Source: Melastoma dodecandrum
Lineage: Eukaryota > Streptophyta > Magnoliopsida > Myrtales > Melastomataceae
Direction of reading: 5' to 3'
Assembly: GCA_029817715.1 (NCBI GenBank)
Contig: JARUPY010000398.1
Span: 310,001 to 374,000 of the forward strand
Length of the DNA stretch: 64,000 nucleotides
A program made the translations under genes and the position numbers. Positions 35,461 to 43,704 of this stretch are shown here, one piece after another (position 1 is the first letter of the stretch; each line of letters begins with the position of its first letter). The notes below the pieces were generated by a model that saw only the letters and a list, made by a program, of their open reading frames with translations, made no database searches and had not been told where the DNA came from.

Positions 35461-36867
35461 ATGGCGACGCCGCGCACGCTCTACGACAAGATCTGGGATG
35501 ACCATGTCATCGAGGCCCAGGCGGACGGCACGGCGCTTCTCTATATCGATCGCCATCTCGTCCACGAGGTGACGAGCCCGCAGGCCTTCGAGGGGCTGCG
35601 CATGGCGGGTCGCCCGGTGCATGCGCCCGATCGCACGCTCGCCGTCGTCGACCACAACGTGCCGACGACCGACCGCTCGAAGGGGATCGACGATCCCGAG
35701 AGCCGTCAGCAGATCGAGACGCTGGCGAAGAACGTCAAAGAGTTCGGGATCGAATATTTCGACGAGCACGACCGCCGCCAGGGCATCTGCCACATCATCG
35801 GCCCGGAGCAGGGGTTCACGCTGCCCGGCACGACCATCGTGTGCGGCGACTCGCATACGTCGACGCACGGCGCCTTCGGCGCGCTTGCGCATGGGATCGG
35901 CACCTCGGAGGTCGAGCACGTGCTGGCAACGCAGACCTTGATCCAGAGGAAGGCGAAGAACATGCGCGTCCTCGTCGAAGGCGAGGCGGCGCCGGGCGTC
36001 ACGGCGAAGGACATCATCCTCGCGATCATCGGGGAGATCGGGACGGCCGGCGGCACGGGCCACGTCATCGAATATGCGGGCGCCGCGGTGCGCGCCCTCT
36101 CGCTCGAGGGCCGCATGACGGTCTGCAACATGTCGATCGAGGGCGGCGCGCGCGCCGGCATGGTCGCGCCGGACGAGAAGACCTTCGCCTATCTCAAGGA
36201 CCGCCCCCGTGCGCCGAAGGGCGAGGCCTGGGGCAAGGCGCTCGCGTACTGGCGCACGCTCTTCACGGACGAGGGCGCGCGCTTCGACAAAGAGGTGCGG
36301 CTCGATGCGGCCAACCTGTCGCCGATCGTCTCCTGGGGCACGAGCCCGCAGGACGTCATCACCGTGTCGGGCACCGTGCCGCGCGCCGAGGACGCGGCGG
36401 ACGAGGGCAAGCGCGCCGGCATCAAGCGCGCGCTCGCCTACATGGGGCTGCAGGGCGGCGAGAAGATCACCGACATCTCGCTGGACAAGGTGTTCATCGG
36501 CTCGTGCACCAACAGCCGCATCGAGGACCTGCGCGCCGCCGCGCAGGTGATCGCCGGACGCAAGGTATCGGAGCGGGTCGAGGCGATGGTCGTGCCGGGC
36601 TCGGGCCTCGTGAAGGCGCAGGCCGAGGCCGAGGGACTCGACAAGATCTTCAAGGACGCCGGCTTCGACTGGCGCGAGCCGGGCTGCTCGATGTGCCTGG
36701 GCATGAACCCGGACAAGGTGCCGCCGGGCGAACGCTGCGCCTCCACCAGCAACCGCAATTTCGTCGGGCGGCAGGGACCGGGCGCGCGCACCCACCTGCT
36801 GTCGCCGGCGATGGCGGCGGCGGCGGCGATCGCCGGCCGCTTCGTCGACGTGCGGGAGTGGCGATAG
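35461..36867 (+). CDS. leuC: 3-isopropylmalate dehydratase large subunit
   Basis: Leucine biosynthesis; isomerises 2- to 3-isopropylmalate with LeuD and a 4Fe-4S cluster. 468 residues, aconitase family: [32 protein letters not shown], and cluster cysteines in FIGSCTNSR and GCSMCLGMN. The ATG at 35461 matches the family N-terminus ([11 protein letters not shown]). leuD is not in this window. Confidence 0.97.
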   Translation: MATPRTLYDKIWDDHVIEAQADGTALLYIDRHLVHEVTSPQAFEGLRMAGRPVHAPDRTLAVVDHNVPTTDRSKGIDDPESRQQIETLAKNVKEFGIEYFDEHDRRQGICHIIGPEQGFTLPGTTIVCGDSHTSTHGAFGALAHGIGTSEVEHVLATQTLIQRKAKNMRVLVEGEAAPGVTAKDIILAIIGEIGTAGGTGHVIEYAGAAVRALSLEGRMTVCNMSIEGGARAGMVAPDEKTFAYLKDRPRAPKGEAWGKALAYWRTLFTDEGARFDKEVRLDAANLSPIVSWGTSPQDVITVSGTVPRAEDAADEGKRAGIKRALAYMGLQGGEKITDISLDKVFIGSCTNSRIEDLRAAAQVIAGRKVSERVEAMVVPGSGLVKAQAEAEGLDKIFKDAGFDWREPGCSMCLGMNPDKVPPGERCASTSNRNFVGRQGPGARTHLLSPAMAAAAAIAGRFVDVREWR

Positions 36868-36942
36868 GTCGAGGACGTTCCGTCTAGGATTTTGGACGCG
36901 ACGTCCGAATCTCTATTGCATTGTCACGCCTCAGCTGCACCA

Positions 36943-36964
36943 TGGGCACATTAAGTCGTGCCCA
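36943..36964. promoter_or_regulatory. 22-bp inverted repeat upstream of the toxin-like pair
   Basis: Perfect arms TGGGCAC (36943-36949) and GTGCCCA (36958-36964) around ATTAAGTC, 26 bases before the first ATG and ahead of its Shine-Dalgarno (GAGGAG). Suitable as an operator for a dimeric regulator, or a 5' hairpin. Confidence 0.5.
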
Positions 36965-36989
36965 AATTGCGATCCGCTGAGGAGACCCC

Positions 36990-38132
36990 ATGAGCGTCAG
37001 CAGCGGTTCGCTCAGTCCCGCCGTCGCCAGCAATCCTGACGGCTCCTTCTTCATGGCGACGAAGCAATGGCTCAGGGTCCAATGCTATGTCGAGGAGGGC
37101 GTAAATCTGCCCGGCAGCAGCGCCGAGGCGGTCAAGGCGTTCGATCTCGACCAGGCCGAGGCGGAAAAGCTTTCCGAGCTGTGGAAGGTCTACGCAAGTA
37201 TCGCCTCGCACTGTATCACGTTTCAGTCGACGACGTTCCCATCGATCGTCTCCCTGGCATCGTCGATATCCGAATATGGACACGACAAGGCGCCCATTTT
37301 CTTCAAGGCCCTCCAGAAGGCCGCCGAGGATCTCCACCGGGACAAATCGACGGCGAAGAAGGCTGCGCAACGCATCAAAGCGATCGCCGACAATCTCGTG
37401 AAGGACGCGACCGCACGGACGAAAGACGCGAGCGACGTCGAAGCCGCCGTCAGGACGTTCATCAAGCAGTCGCAAGCGGACCAAGTCGCGCTGAAGCCAG
37501 TCACCGAGACAGTCAAAAGCCTCTACGACGGTGAAAGTGGTTTGGTCGCCAAGTACGAAACGTCGATCAGCGCCGATAAGGCAGCAATCCAAGCGAGCGA
37601 AGCGGACTACGAACGCGACGTTCTGCTGTCTCAGACCGCGCCCCTGTACTGCCTTGTGTTACCGCCGCTCGGCATCATCGCCGCGGCCGTCGTCGCCGGG
37701 GTTTACGGGGCGGCCTCGGTCGAGGCTCTCGACTCGATGGCGAATGCCTTCGAGGCTCTCAGGGACGACCAGACGAAACTTAAGACGGCGGTCCAAGTCC
37801 AACAGGCCTTGGCTCTGGCCGAGAGCAGCGTCGAAGGCATCGCAAGCGATCTCGCCGCCGCCCTGCCAGTCTTGCAGAGCGTGCTTTCGATCTGGACGGC
37901 GTTGCATGACCGCCTCTCCGCGATTTCAGCGGAACTGGAAAAGGATGTGACGAGCGCCGGCCAACACATTCAAGCGTTGAACGTCACGAACGCGATCGGT
38001 GACTGGAAGACGCTCGCGGACCAGGCCGACGTGTACCGAAAGTTTGCCTACGTGACCGTTTTGGACCTCGACACTGTGAAGGCTCAGCTCGCAGCCGATC
38101 CCACGGCCTACGGGCAGCCGAAGGCCGAGTGA
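36990..38132 (+). CDS. Putative helical pore-forming toxin subunit (HBL/XaxA-like architecture)
   Basis: A 380-residue protein without a signal peptide. It is nearly all helical: long amphipathic helices at about 42-215, a strongly hydrophobic hairpin at 216-248 (APLYCLVLPPLG, then Ala/Val-rich), then long helices at 250-360. A soluble helical bundle with one central hydrophobic head is the plan of the ClyA/HBL/XaxA class of pore-forming toxins, several of which also lack signal peptides. An IWTAL and an IGDWKTLADQA segment near the C-terminus resemble the Trp-containing final helices of that class. No close named homologue recognised. Paired with the next gene 27 bases downstream. Codon use is less GC-extreme than neighbours, suggesting transfer. 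Confidence 0.55.
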   Translation: MSVSSGSLSPAVASNPDGSFFMATKQWLRVQCYVEEGVNLPGSSAEAVKAFDLDQAEAEKLSELWKVYASIASHCITFQSTTFPSIVSLASSISEYGHDKAPIFFKALQKAAEDLHRDKSTAKKAAQRIKAIADNLVKDATARTKDASDVEAAVRTFIKQSQADQVALKPVTETVKSLYDGESGLVAKYETSISADKAAIQASEADYERDVLLSQTAPLYCLVLPPLGIIAAAVVAGVYGAASVEALDSMANAFEALRDDQTKLKTAVQVQQALALAESSVEGIASDLAAALPVLQSVLSIWTALHDRLSAISAELEKDVTSAGQHIQALNVTNAIGDWKTLADQADVYRKFAYVTVLDLDTVKAQLAADPTAYGQPKAE

Positions 38133-38159
38133 GGCTCACGACGAAAGCGGTGCAGTGTC

Positions 38160-39425
38160 ATGGCCGGTTTGCTTCTCTTTTCCACTCCATCCACGGGCTC
38201 GCAGCAAGGACCCAAGAGCAAGGACATCGTCACGGTCTCAAGCGCTCTGGCATTGCAAAAAAGCCAATGGTCGGCGTTCGCGACGATCGCCGGTGAGGCC
38301 GCCGCTGCGGCAAATAGCTTGGCGTCCGGCGCGTTCGCGGACTTGCCGCTCAGCAAACCGTCGAATGATCGCGCCGCTGCGTTCGATGCCTGGCAGAAGC
38401 TCCAGAAGCCGGCACGTCAGTGGGGCGCGGTGACGAGACCCCGGCTGGCAGCCCTTGCAGCGGGGATCGTCGCGTACGCGAACGCGGTGCCCGATCATTA
38501 CCGAAAGCTCGACGATCTGCTGAACGGAGCAAGTGATGGCGGCTCGAGCGTCGCGGAAAAGACCGAAGCCATCAGCCTGCTGTCGAGCCTGGCGGCCGAA
38601 GCACAGGCGCAAGCATCCCAGGCGAGGGACCTCGTTCAGACGTTTCAGCCATTGCTCGCGGACATCCAAACATTCCTGGACGCCTACGCCCAGGCAGAGG
38701 TCAGCGGCTCTCGCATCCGGCTCGAAGCGGGCAACGGCAACCTTTACCTCACGGTCGATGACGACAAGCAGACATGCGTCGGCAACGCCGAAGACAAGCC
38801 CGAGCGGCTCGTCTGGCGTGCGAGGAGGACGGGATCATCGGACGAGAGGTATACGCTGGCCAATGCGGCGTTTCCCGATCTGGTGCTGACGGTGCCGGAC
38901 GATCTGCGGACGGTCGAGTCTGCGAGCTTTTCGCCCGGCGGTCCTCGACCCAAGCTCGGCACCGCGCCGGTCTCTCCGCCGAGGTTCCCGTTCCGAAACG
39001 ACGAATTCAGGTTGGACAGCTCCGCGTTTTCAGGCGGTGCGATCGCGAACCTCCTCTACGGCAAAGTTCTGGATTGCACAGGCAATCGCGGCTGGCGGCG
39101 CGGGACGCCGGTGAATCTCTACAACGGGAACGGGGGCGACAATCAGCGTTGGACGTTCGAGACGCCCTTGTCGTCGCAGGTGGGCTTCGAACATTTCGAT
39201 GCCATGAGCGCGATCGCGGCGCGAGACACCTGGAAGCTGGGCATCGAAGACATCGAAGGAGAGTGGCATGCGATCGCCGATGATCTCGAGGCCGGCGTCG
39301 CCAAGGTCATGCAGAGCATCGATGTCTCGGACCCATTCATCGCCGAGTTGTCCGTCCAGGAGGTGATCGCGGCTTGGCAGGATGTGGGGTCCGAGGCGGC
39401 TGCCGCCGGCGCGGTGATGAAATAG
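38160..39425 (+). CDS. Putative helical toxin partner with an inserted ricin-B-like beta-trefoil
   Basis: A 421-residue protein without a signal peptide, in three parts. Residues 20-180 are long helices (QASQARDLVQTFQPLLADIQ). Residues about 183-336 form a beta-rich domain like a ricin-B/carbohydrate-binding trefoil (IRLEAGNGNLYLTV; YGKVLDCTGN; NGGDNQRWTFE, a Q-x-W motif at 329-331). Residues 345-415 are helical again (DTWKLGIEDIEGEWHAIADD). The trefoil lies where helical toxins of this class have their membrane head, so it may supply receptor binding while the upstream protein supplies the pore. Weak ribosome site, so probably translated by coupling. Function inferred, not shown. Confidence 0.55.
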   Translation: MAGLLLFSTPSTGSQQGPKSKDIVTVSSALALQKSQWSAFATIAGEAAAAANSLASGAFADLPLSKPSNDRAAAFDAWQKLQKPARQWGAVTRPRLAALAAGIVAYANAVPDHYRKLDDLLNGASDGGSSVAEKTEAISLLSSLAAEAQAQASQARDLVQTFQPLLADIQTFLDAYAQAEVSGSRIRLEAGNGNLYLTVDDDKQTCVGNAEDKPERLVWRARRTGSSDERYTLANAAFPDLVLTVPDDLRTVESASFSPGGPRPKLGTAPVSPPRFPFRNDEFRLDSSAFSGGAIANLLYGKVLDCTGNRGWRRGTPVNLYNGNGGDNQRWTFETPLSSQVGFEHFDAMSAIAARDTWKLGIEDIEGEWHAIADDLEAGVAKVMQSIDVSDPFIAELSVQEVIAAWQDVGSEAAAAGAVMK

Positions 39426-39481
39426 GCCCGGTAGAACCGCGACGCCGGCACCGCAGCTCCGATCCTCCCCAGGGCTGCCCG

Positions 39482-40072
39482 TTAGGGGCTCGCCGGGTCC
39501 GTCAGGCGCGTCTGGTAGGAGAGCAGCGCCGAGCCGAGGTCGTGCGCGTTGTCGACGAATTCGCGCAGGAACGAGAAGGCGTTCGGCGGGCGCGCGACGA
39601 GGCGCCCCGTCACGTCGTTCAGCTCGAATTTGAGGTCGGCCTCGAACTTGCGGGCGAGGTTCAGCATCGCCTGATTGTGGCGCAGGCAGAAGATCGTCAG
39701 CTTGCCGACCCGCCGGTTGCGGGCGGCGAGCACGATGTGGCTCATCAGCTCGGTGCCGATGCCGCGGCGGCGCCACGGACGCTCGACCGAGAAGGCGGCT
39801 TCCGCGTCGCGATGCGCCGGCGCGTCGGGCGCGGGATAGAGCCGAAGCTCCGCCGCGCCGCGCATCACGCCATGTTCGAAATAGCCGTAGTTGATGCCGC
39901 CGGGCTCGAAGCATCGCTCGGCATATTGCGCGAGGTACTCGTCGGAAACCTGGAGACCGAAGCGGTCGTAGCGGGTCTGCGGATCGAGGCGGAGAAGGTG
40001 GTCGCGCACCGCCGGCAGGTCGGGCCGGTAGAGCCGGCGCACGACGTGCGTATGGTAAACAAGATCATCCAT
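39482..40072 (-). CDS. GNAT family N-acetyltransferase
   Basis: A 196-residue protein starting MDDLVYHTHVVRRLYRPDLP. The acetyl-CoA motif is SVERPWRRRGIGTELMSHIV (residues about 102-121), followed by the KLTIFCLRHNQAMLNLARKF segment with the conserved Asn. Similar to the acetyltransferases fused to, or found near, Pat-like protein acetylases, but stand-alone here. Substrate unknown. The ATG at 40072 is preferred over 40207, which reaches back into low-similarity sequence. Confidence 0.85.
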   Translation of the reverse strand: MDDLVYHTHVVRRLYRPDLPAVRDHLLRLDPQTRYDRFGLQVSDEYLAQYAERCFEPGGINYGYFEHGVMRGAAELRLYPAPDAPAHRDAEAAFSVERPWRRRGIGTELMSHIVLAARNRRVGKLTIFCLRHNQAMLNLARKFEADLKFELNDVTGRLVARPPNAFSFLREFVDNAHDLGSALLSYQTRLTDPASP

Positions 40073-40208
40073 GGCCTTCGCGGCTCCTCGTTCTCCAACT
40101 CCTCCCGTGGCGACTCGTCTCCCGACGATTATATTGTGCGGCGCACAATGATCCGCAACAGCGGCAAGAGCATGGCTGCCCCGCAGCCCGCCGCGCGGAC
40201 CGGCCATA

Positions 40209-40655
40209 TCAGGCGGCTCGCAGCTCGCGGTGCAGGCCGCCGCGCGCCAACGCGACCATGAGTGCGATCACGTCGTCGGCGCCCATCGCGCGCGCCTGAA
40301 GGAGGCCGTTGCGCGTGTAAGGCGCGAACGCCGATTGCGTTGCGCCTGCGCGCGTCGCGAGGCCCATCCACCAGTTGCCGAAGAGGCGATCCGGGCAGGG
40401 TCGGAACTCGAGCATCCGCACGCCCGCATGCCGCTCGTCCTCGCGGATGCGCTCGAAGGCGCGCCACACGGCCTCCTGTTCGCCTTCCAGGCTCTGGAGG
40501 AACCAGCCGTCGTCGAAGACGAGCGCGCCGGTCAGGTCGTCGCGCCGGTTGTTGCGGTTGGAGATGCTCAAGATGCCGCTGAGCTGGCTTAGTAGCGATC
40601 CATTTGCAGCATCGAGATGATTTTCGCTAACATAGATCAATCTGCTGAGGGCCAT
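40209..40655 (-). CDS. BLUF blue-light sensor protein
   Basis: A 148-residue short BLUF protein that binds FAD and senses blue light. Key residues: Y8 in RLIYVSENH, N36 in SNRNNRRDDLTGAL, Q54 in GWFLQSLEG, and the FGNWWMG segment (W95/W96, M97), matching AppA Y21, N45, Q63 and W104/M106 with a four-residue longer first loop. There is no output domain beyond a C-terminal helix, so it must act through a partner protein. The gene is monocistronic. Confidence 0.92.
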   Translation of the reverse strand: MALSRLIYVSENHLDAANGSLLSQLSGILSISNRNNRRDDLTGALVFDDGWFLQSLEGEQEAVWRAFERIREDERHAGVRMLEFRPCPDRLFGNWWMGLATRAGATQSAFAPYTRNGLLQARAMGADDVIALMVALARGGLHRELRAA

Positions 40656-40818
40656 TGTCCGCCTGCTCTTCTTGGAGAGCGGCGAGGTTAGCCTCCAAAA
40701 ATCTATCGCAGTTTAACGGACCCGCGACGTCATGCTGCGCAAGACTTGCGCGAAAAAGGGGGCTGCCGCTCCGGCCCGCTCTGCACCGCAAACTGTCCCG
40801 GCGGCGAGCCCCCGTCGC

Positions 40819-42342
40819 TCAACGTCCCATCTGCGCCAGCTCCCGCGCGGTCTGCACGTCATGCGCGGCCTCGTCGGCGCGCGCGGCGGCGGGGCTCCAG
40901 CGCCCGCGCATCAGCCCGATCGAGGCCACAAACACGACGATGCCCGCCACGCAGATCCAATACCAGGTCTGCCATTGGCCCGGCGCCACGGCGGCTGCGG
41001 CCTTGATCGTCCCGAGCGCCGCGAGGAGCTGGGGATCCGGCGTGCCGTGCACGGCCTGCACCTTGGCATAGGCGGCGAGGACGTGATGCGCGCCGACCAG
41101 TGGCGTCACCGAAGTGATGACATGCGGTAGCGCGAGGAAGGCGAGCGTGATGACGATGCGGATGATCCAGCCCCAGATCGCAAGGCCGGTGGCGGTCAAC
41201 GCCGGGTTCCGCGCCTCCACCGTCTCGGTGAAGCTCGCCATCCAGGTCGCGTAAGCGAATGCCACCGAGATCGACTGGCCGCATGCCAGCGCGACGATTG
41301 TCCAGAAGCTCGGATGGGCGGTCGCCTGCTGAAGGAAAAGGACGGTGAAGACGGCCGCGCCGAGCCCGCCGATCAGCATGAAGGGCTTGCGCACGCGCAG
41401 CCGGTCCGACAGGACGCCGGCGACGATGAGCGCGACGGCGTTCGTGGCCCACGACCAATTGCCGACCGCGTTGGCCTCGGCGATCGAGAAATGGAAGACG
41501 GTGACGAGATAGATCGTCCCGAACGCGACGGCTGTATAATAGAAGAGCAGCAGCACCGACACGCCGAGCGCCGATACGAGGATGTCGGCGTGGAGCAGCT
41601 GGCGGAACGGCGCCTCAAGGTCGAGTCCGAGGCCACGGCGCGCCCGCGCTTCGATGAGCGTGCGGTCGCGCTCCGACACCATCACCTGATCGCGCAGGCC
41701 CGGCGCGAGCTCGCGCAGGAAGATCGCCGCCGCGACGAAGGCGCCGAGGCAGACGAGGCCGCAGATCACGAATTGGCTGCGCCAGGTGCCGAAGATCGGC
41801 AGCGTGAGTGTCGTGACGAGGCTCACCATGAGGCTGCCCAGCACGGGCCCGATCGTCCAAAAGCCCATGGCCGTGGCGCGGCCGACCTGAGGAGAGAAGT
41901 CGCGGATCAGGGCCGGCGTCGCGACGAGAATGATGCCTTCGACGAGGGCGACGAGCGAGGCTTCCACGCCATAGACGAGCTTCGTCGTCGCCATCGGCAA
42001 CGCCACGCAGGTGAGGAGGGCGACCAAAAGGAGCCCGTACACGACAAGATTGGCACGTCCGAACCGGTCGCAGAGGCCCGCGAAGAGCGACGCGAAGGCG
42101 CCGATCAGGCTTCCGATCGCGAGAATGAGGACGAGGTCGCCGAACGGCATCCGCAGGTCCTCGAGCATAAGCGGTGCGACCCCGCCGCCGACGTAGAGCG
42201 CATAATAGAGCGCCACCGTGATCGCGACGACGAGGCCGAGATAGGCGCGTCGGGTCCGGCCCGGCGGATAGATCGGGAGTTGCCGATTCGGCAGCAGCCA
42301 GGAGCCGGCTGGCGCCTCCAGCTCGAGCGTGCGCGTCGACAT
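40819..42342 (-). CDS. MFS transporter
   Basis: A 507-residue permease with about 12-14 membrane segments from residue 32 on. The MFS A-motif-like loop is LFAGLCDRFGRANLVVYG, and a second loop between TM8 and 9 reads LSDRLRVRKPFML. A larger cytoplasmic loop separates the two six-helix halves (about 215-245). Substrate unknown. It reads with the GT87-like gene 55 bases upstream. Confidence 0.85.
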   Translation of the reverse strand: MSTRTLELEAPAGSWLLPNRQLPIYPPGRTRRAYLGLVVAITVALYYALYVGGGVAPLMLEDLRMPFGDLVLILAIGSLIGAFASLFAGLCDRFGRANLVVYGLLLVALLTCVALPMATTKLVYGVEASLVALVEGIILVATPALIRDFSPQVGRATAMGFWTIGPVLGSLMVSLVTTLTLPIFGTWRSQFVICGLVCLGAFVAAAIFLRELAPGLRDQVMVSERDRTLIEARARRGLGLDLEAPFRQLLHADILVSALGVSVLLLFYYTAVAFGTIYLVTVFHFSIAEANAVGNWSWATNAVALIVAGVLSDRLRVRKPFMLIGGLGAAVFTVLFLQQATAHPSFWTIVALACGQSISVAFAYATWMASFTETVEARNPALTATGLAIWGWIIRIVITLAFLALPHVITSVTPLVGAHHVLAAYAKVQAVHGTPDPQLLAALGTIKAAAAVAPGQWQTWYWICVAGIVVFVASIGLMRGRWSPAAARADEAAHDVQTARELAQMGR

Positions 42343-42397
42343 CGTGATCCCCCCGAATTTCGCGTTTTGGGGAGGCTCCTACGTCGACGCGTCGAAG

Positions 42398-43648
42398 TCA
42401 AAGGTTCGAAAGACAGGTATGGCGATCGACAGAGGGATCGGAGAGCGCGTCCGATGGTCGGTACGCCGCGCGGCGCGCGAGCGATCCGAGCAGCAGGAGC
42501 AGGAAGAGTACGGCCAGAGGCAGATGAACCGCCATGGCCGCGCCGCGCGCGACGAGGGGCATCGCCCAGACGGCTGCGAGGAGGCTCGCCTCGAAAGGCG
42601 CGAAACCCCGAGCGCGACCGCGCGCGACGAGCGCGGCGAGGGCCGGTCCGAGGATGACGAGGTCGTAGTCGACGCCGTAGGGCGTCGCCAGAAGGCTGGC
42701 CGTCGCGAGGGCCGCGACCTTCGTGTGCGGATCGGACGGCCCCGACCAGATGCGAACGAGCACTGCGGCGGCCGCGAGGCCGGTGATCGCCTGCGCCCCG
42801 TAGGCCGCCGCCAGCGGGCCACCGAGCAGGCGGACCGCACCGAAGATGCTGACGAGCTTGTAGCTCTCGAGGCCGCCGTTCTCGAGCACGACTGTGCGCA
42901 TGAAGGTCAAGCTCGAGACAAAGCCGCGCCACGGCGCGGGTCCGTAGGCGAGGAGCGTCAGGGCGACGAGGACAGCGATCGTCGAGACGGCGGCCGCGAG
43001 CGCGCGCCAGTGCCGCCCCGCCGCGAGGGCGAGCGGCCACATGAGCGCGAATTGCGGCTTGTACGCCAGAAGGCCGAGCAGCACGCCAGCGAGAAGAGGC
43101 CGTCGCGGTACGAGCAGGGCCCCGAGCCCCAGCAGCCCCGCCGACAGGAAGCCGTTCTGCCCGTGCATGGCGTTGTCGGCGACCGCCGGAAACGCGAGGG
43201 CTGTGATCAGAAGGTCGCGCGGCGCGATCCGCGCGTCGGCCGCCCCGCGGCGCACGGCGGCGAGGTAGAGCGCGAGGGTCGCGCCCTCCCAGACCAGGAG
43301 CGCGGCCAGGTAGGGCAGGCATGCCAAGGTCGCCGCCACGACGAGGAAGATCGGCGGGTAGGGCCAGGGCAGAAAATTGCCCGGCAGGAAGGCGGCGGCC
43401 GGCGCGGCGGCATGCGCCGCGAGGTCGAAGGGGCGCGTCGGCGATCCGGCCAGAACCTCGCGGCCCGCCACCCATACGCCGCTGAAATCCGCGCCCAGCG
43501 GACGACCGAACGCATCGATCATACCGTGCGCGCTCGCCGCCAGCCCGAGCAGCGCCGCCAGCGAGGCGCCGAGGACGATGGCCGGATAGACGCGCAGGCG
43601 TTCGGGGGTGAGCCAGGTGCCGGATCTGAGATGATCGATGACGCGCAC
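42398..43648 (-). CDS. GT87/DUF2029-like membrane glycosyltransferase
   Basis: A 416-residue polytopic protein with about ten hydrophobic segments. The DUF2029 pattern is seen: an acidic first periplasmic loop (GADFSGVWVAGREVL) with a D and E, NFLPWPYPPIFL, GQNGFLSAGLL and LLAYKPQFALMWPL. Members of GT87 use polyprenyl-phosphate sugars, as in mycobacterial mannosyltransferases. Substrate unknown. It is upstream of the MFS gene on the same strand. Confidence 0.82.
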   Translation of the reverse strand: MRVIDHLRSGTWLTPERLRVYPAIVLGASLAALLGLAASAHGMIDAFGRPLGADFSGVWVAGREVLAGSPTRPFDLAAHAAAPAAAFLPGNFLPWPYPPIFLVVAATLACLPYLAALLVWEGATLALYLAAVRRGAADARIAPRDLLITALAFPAVADNAMHGQNGFLSAGLLGLGALLVPRRPLLAGVLLGLLAYKPQFALMWPLALAAGRHWRALAAAVSTIAVLVALTLLAYGPAPWRGFVSSLTFMRTVVLENGGLESYKLVSIFGAVRLLGGPLAAAYGAQAITGLAAAAVLVRIWSGPSDPHTKVAALATASLLATPYGVDYDLVILGPALAALVARGRARGFAPFEASLLAAVWAMPLVARGAAMAVHLPLAVLFLLLLLGSLARRAAYRPSDALSDPSVDRHTCLSNL

Positions 43649-43704
43649 GGCCGGTCCTCCGCGCGCGAGGCTCGCACAAGACCGTTAAGACGCGGCTTCG
43701 GACC

